Assembly (NCBI GenBank): GCA_021531865.1
Contig: JAFBIW010000016.1
Coordinates: 1 to 43,354, forward strand
From: Butyricicoccus pullicaecorum
GTDB taxonomy: Bacteria; Bacillota; Clostridia; Oscillospirales; Butyricicoccaceae
DNA: 43,354 nucleotides
Reading direction: 5' to 3'
The notes beneath the pieces were generated by a model. That model was not told the origin of the DNA. It ran no database searches and worked only from the letters and a program-made list of their open reading frames with translations. The translations under genes and the position numbers were made by a program. This document shows, in pieces, positions 30,787 to 39,390 of this stretch (its first letter is position 1; every line of letters begins with the position of its first letter).

Positions 30787-31020
30787 GAAAAATCCGGGCG
30801 GACACGGATTTTTCAAAGGGGATTTCGCCCATTGCGATGGGCGACTTGGGGCGCCGCCCCAAGACCCCGCAGCCTTCGGGAAGGCTGGCGAAGCGTTCTC
30901 TGTTCCGCGTCTGCGGACGCGGCCAGCCTGCGCGGCTGGAGCGCGCCAAAGGCTCTGCCTTTGGAATCCGCAGCCTTCGAGAAGGCTGGCGAAGCGTTCG
31001 GAAAACCGCACGGCGGTTTT
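30787..31020. repeat. Hairpin array with a 32-nt direct repeat
   Basis: Nine perfect inverted repeats of 6-10 bp are packed in 234 bp: 30787-30814, 30826-30843, 30845-30863, 30870-30887, 30905-30922, 30923-30939, 30946-30964, 30971-30988 and 31002-31020. Several loops are TGCG. A 32-nt unit (CCGCAGCCTTCG.., at 30867-30898 and 30968-30999) occurs twice with one mismatch. No gene with a ribosome site was found. The last hairpin abuts the MoxR stop codon and could terminate that minus-strand transcript. Confidence 0.8.
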
Positions 31021-31021
31021 C

Positions 31022-32533
31022 TCATTCGGGCGCGCGCGCCGCGTGGATTTCGTCCAGAATCGTCTGCTCTGTATCGTCGAACAGCAGCTTCTGGTTCTGC
31101 CGGAAGTAGGCGTCGCAGCCGAAGTTCTGGATATACCACGAGGTATTCGGGTCGGCGGTCAGCTCGGTTGCAAACAGCACAAGCTCCTGACTTTCGCCCA
31201 ATGCGGCCTCCAAAAACGCGAACGCCGCGTCAAATTCCTGACCCGTCTGCGCTGCGGCCTCGCTCCGCTTCGCCGTCTGTTCCCCGAACAGCGCCTTGAG
31301 CTGCGCAAACGCGGCTTCGTTGTCCGCCGGCTTGGCAGCTTCGAGCGCGTGCAGGTAATCGTCCAGCGTGCGCAGCGCACCCAAGGCCGTTTTCCGGGTC
31401 TCGGGATCGACCGTGCCCGCCTGCCGGGCGCGGTCAAACGCGCTCTGCCGGTCGTCTCGCGCGGTGCGCAGCGCGTCCAAAACCGGGGCGGTCGTCATCG
31501 CGCCCTTCACCCGGGTCAGATCGGCGTACAATGCGTCGGTCAGCCCGTCCAGCCGCTTCACCTGCCGCGCCGCCGTGCGCAGTCCGGACAGTAGCAGGCC
31601 GCAGACCGACAGCTTTTCGTCGAACGGCGCGGCGGCCAGCTCGCTGGCCAGCACCGGCTCCCACTTGCCCTGCAAGACCTCGTCCACCCGGTAGCGCCCC
31701 CGGTATTTGTTGTAAAGCGCGAGATAATTTGCAAAATCGCGGGCGATGCGGGGCATCTGGATATACTGCCCGATGACCTCCCGGTCGACCGGCAGGCCGA
31801 GCGCCTCATAGGACTGCATCAGCTCGGACAGGTCCTCCCAGCCGCGCGCGGTGGCGAATTGCAGGCCGTCCGCCGTGGTTTCGACCTGATAGAAGTGGTC
31901 GCGCCGCAGGTCGAGGTAGGACAAAATCGCGCCGTGCACGCCGCGCGCCCGGGCGTATTCCTTCCAGACGGCATAATCCGGCTCGATGTCGATGCGCTTG
32001 ACGCGGTCGAGGGTGACGACGTCGAACTCGCGCACCGACTTGTTGTATTCGGGCGGGTTGCCCGCCGCGACGACCACCCAGCCGGGCGGCAGGGGTTGGT
32101 TGCCGAAGGTTTTGCACTGCAAAAACTGGAGCATCATGGGGGTCAGGGTTTCCGAGATGCAGTTGATCTCGTCGAGGAACAGGATGCCCTCGTGCACGCC
32201 GGTTTCCTCCATCAGCCGGTGCACCGAGGCCAGAATTTCACTCATCGTGTATTCGGTGACCGCGTATTCCTGCCCGCCATAGGTGCGGTGCTCAATAAAG
32301 GGCAGGCCGAGGGCGGACTGACGGGTGTGGTGGGTGATGGTGTAGGCGACGAGTCCGACGCCGGTCTCGGCGGCGATCTGCTCCATGATCTGGGTTTTGC
32401 CCACACCCGGCGGGCCCATCAGCAGGATGGGGCGCTGGCGAATGGACGGGATGCGGTATTCCCCGAATTCGTCCCGGCTCAGATAGGCCCGCAGGGCGTT
32501 TTGGATTTCCTCTTTGGCGCGTTTGATGTTCAT
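31022..32533 (-). CDS. MoxR-family AAA+ ATPase
   Basis: The 503-residue cytoplasmic ATPase has an AAA+ core (about 30-270) with Walker A GPPGVGKT (~40-47), Walker B 'ILFLDEINCIS' (~117), and sensor 1 'VVVAAGNPPEYNKS', then a long C-terminal helical region (about 290-503) unlike the short lid of classic MoxR. MoxR proteins act as chaperones that mature or load metal cofactors and partner proteins, usually with a VWA protein encoded nearby. The ATG overlaps the end of the VWA gene by four bases (32530-32533), which signals tight coupling. The target is unknown. Confidence 0.9.
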   Translation of the reverse strand: MNIKRAKEEIQNALRAYLSRDEFGEYRIPSIRQRPILLMGPPGVGKTQIMEQIAAETGVGLVAYTITHHTRQSALGLPFIEHRTYGGQEYAVTEYTMSEILASVHRLMEETGVHEGILFLDEINCISETLTPMMLQFLQCKTFGNQPLPPGWVVVAAGNPPEYNKSVREFDVVTLDRVKRIDIEPDYAVWKEYARARGVHGAILSYLDLRRDHFYQVETTADGLQFATARGWEDLSELMQSYEALGLPVDREVIGQYIQMPRIARDFANYLALYNKYRGRYRVDEVLQGKWEPVLASELAAAPFDEKLSVCGLLLSGLRTAARQVKRLDGLTDALYADLTRVKGAMTTAPVLDALRTARDDRQSAFDRARQAGTVDPETRKTALGALRTLDDYLHALEAAKPADNEAAFAQLKALFGEQTAKRSEAAAQTGQEFDAAFAFLEAALGESQELVLFATELTADPNTSWYIQNFGCDAYFRQNQKLLFDDTEQTILDEIHAARAPE

Positions 32534-33825
32534 AAGCGTTCTCCTGACAGTTCGATTTCGTCCGCGTCGAGTACGACCCGGATGCCCCAGGGCGGCACGC
32601 GCTCGGGGAAGCCCTGCCCGGCCAGCATGACGAAGGCCGTGTCAAAGGGCGGACGTCGTGACGGGTAAACCCCCAGTCCGTCGGTGAAGTAGAGCAGGCC
32701 GCGCAGGTTTGTGAGCTCCCCGGCCGCCTGCAATGCGGCCACCCGCTGAAAGACCGGGCGGAAGTCGGTCGCGCTCTGGCCGATCAGCTCGAAGTGCTCC
32801 ATGTAGTCGGCCATCTCGCGGGCGTTTGTGATCTTCCGCTCGGCGCGGAGCTGGTCGTCGCATTGCAGGATGCGCAGGTCGAACCGGCGGAAGAAGCTCT
32901 CGGTATTTTGCAGAATGGAATAGGTATAGGATAGGAAGCCGCGCACGAGGTCGCCCGAGGTCGACATCGAGGTGTCGATGGCGATGACGAGGGTGCGCAC
33001 GCGGCGGGTCTCGCGGGTCTCGAGCGGCTCGATCAGGGGCAGGTTGCCGTACTGCCGCAGACCGTAGGCGTAGTAGCCATAGTCGAAGGCGTCCGGATCG
33101 ACGCCCATTTCCTCACCCAGCACGGCGAAGCGGCGCAGAAAGGCGCGGTAGTCGGTTTTTTCGCGGGTTTCGACCCGAAGCTGCTCCAAAACGGCCTGTC
33201 CGCCCTGGGCGGCGTCGTTCAAGACGGTCTCCATGCCGGTCTGGGTGCGCTCAGCGAGCTGCTGCCAGCGCTCGTTTTCCTCCTCGCGGGTGCGATCCCA
33301 CAGCGCGTGGTCGTCGGCCAGAAATTCCTTCGCCAGCGCCGCGCGGTCATAAACCGGGAGGGCGTCCCGCCGCAGGGCGCGGTAGACCGCCTCGGCGGTC
33401 GGCACGGGCATCTCGTCCGCCAGACGGCGGTAGAGGTTCTGCCGCCGCACGCTGACGGACGGGCGGTCGAGACAGCGGTAGTCGAGCGAATCGAGCACGT
33501 GCTCAACCGCGATGTCGCACGCCAGATCCCACAGCTCGCCGTCCCGCCCGTGCTTCTTGCCCGGGTGGCGCAGCATACAGTGCAGCAGCAGGTGGAGATA
33601 GGCGCGGCAGACCCGGCTGCGCCCGCGCTCGTACTGCATGGCGAGGTACGCGCCGTTATAGTAGAGGTGTGCGCCCTCGGTCGCAAGCGAGGGGGTGTCG
33701 TAGTCATCCCGCAGGTCGAGCGCGCCCAGTGCCGCGTCCAGAAAGGGCAGGCTCAGATACAGCTCGTTCCGGGCGGCGGTCAGAATTTTGCGTCCGACCG
33801 CAGCGAATGCCTCCGATTGTGCCAT
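32530..33825 (-). CDS. Metallopeptidase-like/VWA-domain protein (DUF2201 type), MoxR partner
   Basis: The 431-residue protein combines an N-terminal metallopeptidase-like domain and a C-terminal von Willebrand A-like domain. The zinc motif-like 'YLHLLLHCMLRHPG' (HxxxHxxxxxH spacing near 76-89) is visible. The VWA MIDAS appears as 'VIAIDTSMSTSG' (~285) with 'SATDFRP' and 'LLYFTDGLG' loops. This architecture (metallopeptidase-like domain plus VWA) recurs with MoxR ATPases. There is no signal peptide. It starts after GAAAGGAGG. It is the middle gene of the LRR-VWA-MoxR operon; it probably delivers substrate to, or is remodelled by, the ATPase. Confidence 0.85.
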   Translation of the reverse strand: MAQSEAFAAVGRKILTAARNELYLSLPFLDAALGALDLRDDYDTPSLATEGAHLYYNGAYLAMQYERGRSRVCRAYLHLLLHCMLRHPGKKHGRDGELWDLACDIAVEHVLDSLDYRCLDRPSVSVRRQNLYRRLADEMPVPTAEAVYRALRRDALPVYDRAALAKEFLADDHALWDRTREEENERWQQLAERTQTGMETVLNDAAQGGQAVLEQLRVETREKTDYRAFLRRFAVLGEEMGVDPDAFDYGYYAYGLRQYGNLPLIEPLETRETRRVRTLVIAIDTSMSTSGDLVRGFLSYTYSILQNTESFFRRFDLRILQCDDQLRAERKITNAREMADYMEHFELIGQSATDFRPVFQRVAALQAAGELTNLRGLLYFTDGLGVYPSRRPPFDTAFVMLAGQGFPERVPPWGIRVVLDADEIELSGERL

Positions 33826-33846
33826 AGCGTCCTCCTTTCGGGCGGG

Positions 33847-34824
33847 TTAAAGATCATAGGTTTTGCGTCCCGCCGCGCCCAGCGCGGCGCGGCCCCGGCC
33901 GAGCAGCAGGGCGAGGGCTTCGGTCTGACCGGTTTCCCGCGCCTTGGCGCAGGCGGCGTCGATCGCCTCACTTTTTATAATGTCCGGCAGGCTGAGCAGG
34001 AAGGACAGTCCGGCGGTGTCACGCCCGTCCAGCAGGACGGTGAGCGCGTCGGCGCAGTGGTCGGCCAGCAGGGCGCGGTAGCGCTCCCGCGCCGCCGGGC
34101 GCAGACGCAGCGGCCAGCGCAGACGCAGCAGGGCGACCCGGCAGGCGTCGCCGTAGGCGTGCAGGCGGGTCAGGCGTTCGATCGTGTCATCATACGGAGC
34201 GAAGTCCAGCACGCCGCTCGTGAAGCACTGGCGGTAGGCGTAGCCCGCGCCCTCGATGCGGCGCTGGAAGATATGCGCCGCGTCCAGCGATTCGAGTTCC
34301 TCGTGGTAGGCCGGGAAGAGCAGGCGGCCTTCACCCTCGGGCGTGTCCAGCTCAATTTCGACCTCGCCCGCCGTCTGTCCCAGCAGCTCCTCCAGCCCGG
34401 AGGGCGCGTCCGCCGGGCCGGTCAGGCGGACGGTGCGGAAGGCGAGACAGTTCATGAACGCGCCCTGCGCGATCTCGCGGGCGGTGACCGGCAGGGTCAC
34501 GGCGGACAGGGCGCGGCAGTCATAGAAGGCGTAGCGGCCGATGGCACGCAGCCCGGCGGGCAGGATGACCGTTTCGATCGCCCGGGCATCGTGCACGGGC
34601 GGCGTGCCGCCCCAGGTCACGCGCGCGGAAAAGAGGCCGTCCGCGTCATGCAGGACGGGTGGGCGGGCCGACAGGGCGTAGGGGCCGAGGGCGGTCACCG
34701 GCCTTCCGCCGATCTCGTCGGGCAGGCGCACGGCCGGGTCGGCGGTCTCGCAGCGCAGAATTTCGACCCCGTCCGCCCGGGGGCGGCAGGTCAAAAGCAG
34801 TTCATTTTCTCCCGGAATGGTCAT
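33847..34824 (-). CDS. BspA-type leucine-rich-repeat protein
   Basis: The 325-residue protein has an LRR_5 (BspA-like) part, with repeats such as 'VRLPDEIGGRPVTALGPYAL', 'VILPAGLRAIGRYAFYDCRAL' and 'VTLPVTAREIAQGAFMNCLAF' (about 25-150), followed by a helical C-terminal region (about 170-325) of ankyrin-like appearance ('ADALTVLLDGRDTAGLSFLL', 'EAIDAACAKARETGQTEALALLL'). No signal peptide is present, so it is cytoplasmic, unlike many surface LRR proteins. ATG 34824 follows GGAGG by 6 nt; the upstream open frame to 34911 lacks a ribosome site. It is the first gene of the operon with the VWA protein and MoxR ATPase, and may be the adaptor or client of that machine. Confidence 0.75.
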   Translation of the reverse strand: MTIPGENELLLTCRPRADGVEILRCETADPAVRLPDEIGGRPVTALGPYALSARPPVLHDADGLFSARVTWGGTPPVHDARAIETVILPAGLRAIGRYAFYDCRALSAVTLPVTAREIAQGAFMNCLAFRTVRLTGPADAPSGLEELLGQTAGEVEIELDTPEGEGRLLFPAYHEELESLDAAHIFQRRIEGAGYAYRQCFTSGVLDFAPYDDTIERLTRLHAYGDACRVALLRLRWPLRLRPAARERYRALLADHCADALTVLLDGRDTAGLSFLLSLPDIIKSEAIDAACAKARETGQTEALALLLGRGRAALGAAGRKTYDL

Positions 34825-34854
34825 CTTGCGCCTCCATCTGATTCGTTCCTTGTT

Positions 34855-34883
34855 ATTATAGCATGGCGGCCTGCAAAATTTAA
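34855..34883 (-). promoter_or_regulatory. Promoter of the LRR-VWA-MoxR operon
   Basis: On the minus strand a perfect TATAAT (34855-34860) has a weak TTAAAT -35 (34878-34883) at 17 bp. Confidence 0.55.
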
Positions 34884-34930
34884 GCCATATTGCCGCTTTT
34901 TTCGCCGCCATGCCAGAATCGTGAACTCAC

Positions 34931-34960
34931 GCGATCATAGCCGTTTGCGGCTATGATCGC
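34931..34960. repeat. Perfect 13-bp inverted repeat between operons
   Basis: GCGATCATAGCCG (34931-34943) pairs with 34948-34960 around TTTG. There is no T-run, so it looks more like a bidirectional stabiliser or binding site than a terminator. The rest of 34884-35080 holds only the TRAP terminator. Confidence 0.6.
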
Positions 34961-34993
34961 ACAGAACGCCTGCATGGAAAAGGGGACGGGAAA

Positions 34994-35027
34994 AACACGA
35001 AAGCGACTCCCGCGAGGGGAGCCGCTT
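34994..35027 (-). terminator. Terminator of the TRAP operon
   Basis: On the minus strand a stem AAGCGGCTCCCC/GGGAGTCGCTT (35001-35027, one mismatch) with a short loop is followed by TCGTGTTTTT (35000-34991). It ends the dctM transcript. Confidence 0.75.
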
Positions 35028-35080
35028 CCGTATAAGAGAGAATATTGGAATAGAGAAAGGCAGGTTTGCAGGAGGCGGCG

Positions 35081-36454
35081 TCAGCCGGCGACCAGCGCGG
35101 GCAGGCCGACAGCCAGACCCGGGAAGACGGTCACGAGCACGACGACCGCAACGATGATGAGGATAAAGGGAATAACGCCCTTGTAAATATCCATGATCTT
35201 GACCTCGGGCGGCACAATGCCCTTGATGTAGAACAGGGCGAAGCCGAAGGGCGGGGTCATGAAGCAGGTCTGGAGCATGACGGCGGTGACGGCGACCAGC
35301 CAGAGGCGGTCGAAGCCGAAGATGTCCATGATGGGCAGGAAGATCGGGAAGACGATCATGACGATGCCCAGCCAGTCGAGGAACATGCCCATGATGAAGA
35401 CAATGACCATCATGATGGCGAACGCGCCCCACTTGCCGATGCCCATGCTGACGACCCAGTTCGCGATGAGCTGATCGCCGTCGAGCGACATGAAGATGCC
35501 GGTGAAGGCGGATGCGCCGAACAGGATGATGAAGACCATCGCGGTGGTCTTGGCGGTGTCGATGACCGAGTCATAGAGCATCTGCCAGCTAAACTGCTTG
35601 TAGAAGATCGCGAGGATCAGGGAGAACAGTGCGCCTACGCCGGCCGCCTCGGTCGGGGTGGCAATGCCGGCGAAGATCGAGCCGAGTACGCCGATGATCA
35701 GGATGAGCGGCGGGATGAGGTTGATGAGCGAACCGGTGATGCGCTCGCGCATGGGCATTTCGGCCAGCTCCTCGGCCGTCATGGCCGGGCCGTAGTCGGG
35801 GTGGATCTGGCAGATGATGAAGACGTAAATGCAGTAGCACAGGGAGAGCAGCAGGCCGGGCACGATGGCGGCGAAGAAGATCTTGCCGACCGAGACCTCG
35901 GCATAGGAGCCCATCGAGACCAGCATGATCGAGGGCGGGATCAGGATGCCGAGCGAGCCGCCCGCGCAGACCATGCCGCAGGCCAGCGAGGGCTTATAGC
36001 CGCACTTGAGCAGGACGGGGATGGACAGCATACCCATCGTGACGACGGACGCGCCGACGATGCCGGTGGTGGCGGCGAAGACGGTCGAGACCAGAATAAC
36101 GGCCAGACCCAGACCGCCCTTGACCGGGCCGAGCAGGTAGCGGATCGAGAGGAACAGGCCGTCGGCGACCTTGGAGTGGGTCAGGAAGTTTGCCATCAGG
36201 ACGAACATCGGGATGGCGACCATCGAATAGCTCTGCATCTGGTCGTACATCTTGGTCATGGCGATGGTCACGCCCGAGGAGCCCCAGGCGAGGTAGCCGA
36301 TGATGACGCCCGCGCCGCCCAGCACGAAGGCCAGCTCCTGGCCGAGCGCCAGACCGACGATCATCAGGCCGAACAGGGCGGCCAGCAGGATGATGGCCAT
36401 GGTGTCGGAGGTGATGCCCGAGGACAGCACCAGCTCATTCAAATATTGCATCAT
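35081..36454 (-). CDS. dctM: TRAP transporter large permease DctM
   Basis: The 457-residue membrane protein is the large (M) subunit of a tripartite ATP-independent periplasmic transporter, with about 12 helices that form the Na-coupled elevator domain. Typical segments are 'GYLAWGSSGVTIAMTKMYDQMQSYSMVAIPMFVLMANFL', 'LACGMVCAGGSLGILIPPSIMLV' (the conserved scissor-helix motif) and 'IVFIMGMFLDWLGIVMIVFPIFLPIM'. The ATG lies directly after the dctQ stop (1-nt gap). It carries the solute across the membrane once the binding protein docks on it; the substrate class cannot be read from this subunit. Confidence 0.95.
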   Translation of the reverse strand: MMQYLNELVLSSGITSDTMAIILLAALFGLMIVGLALGQELAFVLGGAGVIIGYLAWGSSGVTIAMTKMYDQMQSYSMVAIPMFVLMANFLTHSKVADGLFLSIRYLLGPVKGGLGLAVILVSTVFAATTGIVGASVVTMGMLSIPVLLKCGYKPSLACGMVCAGGSLGILIPPSIMLVSMGSYAEVSVGKIFFAAIVPGLLLSLCYCIYVFIICQIHPDYGPAMTAEELAEMPMRERITGSLINLIPPLILIIGVLGSIFAGIATPTEAAGVGALFSLILAIFYKQFSWQMLYDSVIDTAKTTAMVFIILFGASAFTGIFMSLDGDQLIANWVVSMGIGKWGAFAIMMVIVFIMGMFLDWLGIVMIVFPIFLPIMDIFGFDRLWLVAVTAVMLQTCFMTPPFGFALFYIKGIVPPEVKIMDIYKGVIPFILIIVAVVVLVTVFPGLAVGLPALVAG

Positions 36455-36455
36455 C

Positions 36456-37010
36456 TCAGCAGCCCTCCTTTGCTTCGGATTCGGTCAGGGACGCGCCGCC
36501 GGACGTACGCAGCTCCCCGATGGCGATTATGTGCTTGAGGATTTCGGACACGCCCTGCACGCACATGAGCACGAGGCCGATGAACAGGCAGAGCTTGACC
36601 GGCCAGGTCGGGGGCGCCCAGACCGAGTAGCCCTTCTCGCCGGAGACGTAGGCGCGGTAGAAGAAGCGCCAGCTCTCGGGCACGAGCACGAACAGGAAGG
36701 GCACCATGAAGCACAGGTAGGTGCAGATGTGCAGGATGTGCTGCCCGAGCGTGGGCAGGCGGGCATAGAGGACGTCGACCGCGACGAAGGCTTTTTTCTG
36801 GAAGCCGTAGGCGCAGATCAGGATGATATAGCAGCCGAAGGTCATGCAGATCATGTCCATCGTCCAGATCTGCGGGTTGTGGAAGAGGCGGCGCAGGACG
36901 ACCTCACAGATGATGACGCCGAAGGTGGACAGCACGGCGAAGGCGCAGATGCGGCCGATCCAGTCGTTGACGGTGTCGATCCATTTGCTGATACATTTTG
37001 CAGCTTTCAT
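36456..37010 (-). CDS. dctQ: TRAP transporter small permease DctQ
   Basis: The 184-residue protein is the small four-helix membrane subunit that scaffolds DctM. It contains the usual opening helix 'WIDTVNDWIGRICAFAVLSTFGVIICEVVLRRLF' and ends in a short tail. It lies 16 nt after dctP and just before dctM, the standard P-Q-M order on the minus strand. Confidence 0.92.
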   Translation of the reverse strand: MKAAKCISKWIDTVNDWIGRICAFAVLSTFGVIICEVVLRRLFHNPQIWTMDMICMTFGCYIILICAYGFQKKAFVAVDVLYARLPTLGQHILHICTYLCFMVPFLFVLVPESWRFFYRAYVSGEKGYSVWAPPTWPVKLCLFIGLVLMCVQGVSEILKHIIAIGELRTSGGASLTESEAKEGC

Positions 37011-37026
37011 TGTCTCACACCTCGGA

Positions 37027-38166
37027 TCAGTTGGCGTCGTCGTAGTTGAAGCCCCAGCTGTAATCGCCCAGCATATCGCGATAGGTGGCCGAGATGTCGC
37101 GGTACTCCATCATGGAGGAATAGACCTTGTTGAAGTTCTCGTTGACGGCGGCCTCCTCCTCGTAGACCTGACGGCAGGTCTCGCGGATGGTCTGCCAGTC
37201 ATCCTCGTTGAGCGCGGTGACGATGACGCCGTCCTCGGTCAGCATCTTGTTGGCGGTCGTGATGTCGTTCCAGGTGTAGCGGGCGAGCTGTTCGCCGCAG
37301 CAGGTCTTGGCGGCGGTCTCAATCGCGACCTGATATTCCTCGGGCAGCTTGTCCCACGCGTTCTTGTTGATCATGACGCCGTTGACGCCCGAGGACTGGT
37401 ACCACGCGGGCGCGCACCAGTATTTTGCGACCTCCTGCAGCTTGAGGGAGTCGTCCGCCCACGGGCCGGAGAACTCGCCGCCGTCGATGACGCCGCGCTG
37501 CAGGGATTCATACAGCTCGGAGGCTGCGACCGTCGTGATGTTGATGCCCAGCTTCTTGGCTGCGCGGCCGGCCATGACGCCGCCCAGACGGATCTTCATC
37601 TTCTGCATATCGGCGATCGAGGTGATCGGGCGCACCGAGCGGATGCCCGATTCGGTGCCGTTCGTGACGATCGGGAAGTATTCCATGTTGTACTGGCCGT
37701 ACAGATCCTTGTAGCAGTCCATGCCGCCGGCCTGATAGATCCAGGTGTAGTAGTCGAGGGCGGTGAAGTTATCCATGCAGGTCGAGAGCAGCTCAAAGGC
37801 GGTGTCCTTGCCGCTCCAGTAGCCGCCCCAGTCGCCGCCGCACTCGATCGTGCCGTTCTGGACGTAGTCAAAGAGCTGGTTTGCGGCGCACAGCTCGCCC
37901 TCGGAGTAGTTCGTGATGGTGAAGCGGCCGCCGGTGAGCTGGCTGACGAGCTCGGTGAAACGCTGATCGACCGAGAAATGGATGTTGCCGCTGCCCCAGG
38001 TGGAGCCCATTTTCCACGTGATGACGGGCAGGCTGCTGTCGCCGCCGGTGACCGCGTTGGCGTTGGCCGCGTCCATGACGCCGGAGTCTGCGCCGCAGCC
38101 GGACAGGCAGAGCGTGGAGGCAAGGACTGCGCTGAGCAGACCCGCGAGAAGCCGTTTGGTTTTCAT
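37027..38166 (-). CDS. dctP: TRAP transporter substrate-binding lipoprotein DctP
   Basis: The 379-residue binding protein begins MKTKRLLAGLLSAVLASTLC with lipobox LSGC near residues 22-25, so it is tethered to the membrane. The mature part is a DctP fold: 'KMGSTWGSGNIHFSVDQRFTELV', 'VRPITSIADMQKMKIRLGG' and the ligand-helix region 'SGVNGVMINKNAWDKLPEEYQ'. Members bind organic acids; the Arg in 'MKIRLGG' is the usual carboxylate-pairing residue. ATG 38166 follows AGGAGG; an upstream ATG at 38235 lacks a signal fit. A small hairpin at 38205-38230 separates it from the second binding protein. Confidence 0.93.
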   Translation of the reverse strand: MKTKRLLAGLLSAVLASTLCLSGCGADSGVMDAANANAVTGGDSSLPVITWKMGSTWGSGNIHFSVDQRFTELVSQLTGGRFTITNYSEGELCAANQLFDYVQNGTIECGGDWGGYWSGKDTAFELLSTCMDNFTALDYYTWIYQAGGMDCYKDLYGQYNMEYFPIVTNGTESGIRSVRPITSIADMQKMKIRLGGVMAGRAAKKLGINITTVAASELYESLQRGVIDGGEFSGPWADDSLKLQEVAKYWCAPAWYQSSGVNGVMINKNAWDKLPEEYQVAIETAAKTCCGEQLARYTWNDITTANKMLTEDGVIVTALNEDDWQTIRETCRQVYEEEAAVNENFNKVYSSMMEYRDISATYRDMLGDYSWGFNYDDAN

Positions 38167-38204
38167 GTTGTTTTTCCTCCTCTGTGTTTTGTGAAAAACT
38201 CTAT

Positions 38205-38230
38205 CAAAAAACGCCGTCTGGCGTCTTTTT
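38205..38230 (-). terminator. Weak intra-operon attenuator upstream of dctP
   Basis: On the minus strand ACGCC-AGAC-GGCGT is followed by six T residues. The 5-bp stem suggests partial rather than full termination between the sensor-type binding protein and dctP. Confidence 0.45.
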
Positions 38231-38254
38231 ACCACTTCCCGCAGGCCGTTTGGG

Positions 38255-39259
38255 TCAGTCCGGATCGGCGTAGGCCTGAATTCGTTCGGTCAGGCGGCGC
38301 GCCTCGTCAGAGAGGGTGTCGTACAGGGGCGCGGCGGCCTGCCGCATCCGTTCGGCCTCGGTTTCGTCGAGCAGCGCCATCGAGCAGCCGTTGTGCGAGG
38401 CGTGCATCATGGCGCGCACCTCGGCGCTCATCCAGTGCTCCCGCTGCCATGCGGCGGCGTCGGCCGCGCACCGGCGCAGGATGGCCTGATCGGCCTCGCT
38501 CAGCCCGGCCATCGTCCGGGACGAGGCGACGAGCAGGTCGGTGTTGTAGGAGTGCCGGTCGTAGACCCAATAGGGCGCGAGCCGGTAGTATCCGCTGTCC
38601 ACGTAGGTGGGCAGGTTGTCCTCCGCGCCGTCCACCGCGCCCGTGCGCAGCGCCAGCGCGAGATCGTCGCCGGTCAGCGGCACGGCCTCGGCGCCCGCGT
38701 TTTCGACCAGCTCGACCATGGCCTGTGAAGCCGAGATCGAGAGCCGCAGGCCGTCCATTTCGGCCAGCGAGCCGATCGGCTGCCGCACGCTGAAGAAGCA
38801 GCGGAACCCGGCGTAGAGGTAGGTCAGGCCGGTCAGACCCGAGCCGTCGAGCGAATCGAGCACCGTCTGTCCGACGCTGCCGTCGAGCACGCGGAACAGG
38901 TGGTTTTCGGAGGTATAGACATAGGGCATTTGCAGGGCGGTCAGCAGGGGCGCGTACCGGGTGGCCTCGCTGGCCGAGACCCGGACGAAATCAATGCCGC
39001 CGTAGGCGCATTGGTCGAGCGCCGCGGCCTCGTCGCCCAGCGTCCCGCCCCAGTACGGCTCGATCTGGATGCGGCCGCCGGTCTCGTCCGCGACCGCGTC
39101 GCAGAACCGGGCGAGCGCCTGATTTGTCACGAAATTATCGCTGCGCGCCGAGGCCAGCCGCAGGTGCAGGACGGGCGTTTCGCCGCCGTCCGTTCGGGCG
39201 CAGCCGGTCAGCAGAAGCGGGATAAAAAGCAGCGCACAGACGCTGCGTTTGAGAAGCAT
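38255..39259 (-). CDS. Accessory DctP-family lipoprotein, likely sensory
   Basis: The 334-residue protein is a second, divergent DctP-fold lipoprotein (MLLKRSVCALLFIPLLLTGC, lipobox LTGC). Family traits are 'LHLRLASARSDNFVTNQALARFCDAVADETGG', 'YGGIDFVRVSASEA', 'LAEMDGLRLSISAS' and 'AVDGAEDNLPTYVDSGYYRLAPYWVYD'. The Arg-containing 'GLRLSIS' loop resembles the carboxylate site of DctP. It lies between the response regulator and the transporter genes, so I infer that it binds the ligand and signals to the histidine kinase, or acts as an alternative receptor. ATG 39259 follows GGGGGAGG; the frame extends upstream without a signal peptide. Confidence 0.85.
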   Translation of the reverse strand: MLLKRSVCALLFIPLLLTGCARTDGGETPVLHLRLASARSDNFVTNQALARFCDAVADETGGRIQIEPYWGGTLGDEAAALDQCAYGGIDFVRVSASEATRYAPLLTALQMPYVYTSENHLFRVLDGSVGQTVLDSLDGSGLTGLTYLYAGFRCFFSVRQPIGSLAEMDGLRLSISASQAMVELVENAGAEAVPLTGDDLALALRTGAVDGAEDNLPTYVDSGYYRLAPYWVYDRHSYNTDLLVASSRTMAGLSEADQAILRRCAADAAAWQREHWMSAEVRAMMHASHNGCSMALLDETEAERMRQAAAPLYDTLSDEARRLTERIQAYADPD

Positions 39260-39390
39260 CGCTTGTTTTCCTCCCCCATTATAGAATATGTGAACAAAGT
39301 GTGAACACAGGAAATCCTTGCCGTCCGCAGGGAAAAAAACCGTGGCTGTCAAAAACGGTCATCGAATTTTGTCTGTTTTACACAAGGATT

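Noticed and set aside
30867-30999. The 32-nt direct repeat as a CRISPR array
   Set aside because: Only two copies occur, the gap of 69 nt is itself made of palindromes, and no cas gene is nearby.
30704-31594. A 296-codon plus-strand frame from the exporter terminators into the MoxR gene
   Set aside because: It reads through hairpins and then antisense to the AAA+ gene, with no ribosome site and no motif.
34931-34960. The 13-bp inverted repeat as a terminator
   Set aside because: No T-run follows on either strand, and the TRAP operon already has a better terminator at 34994-35027.
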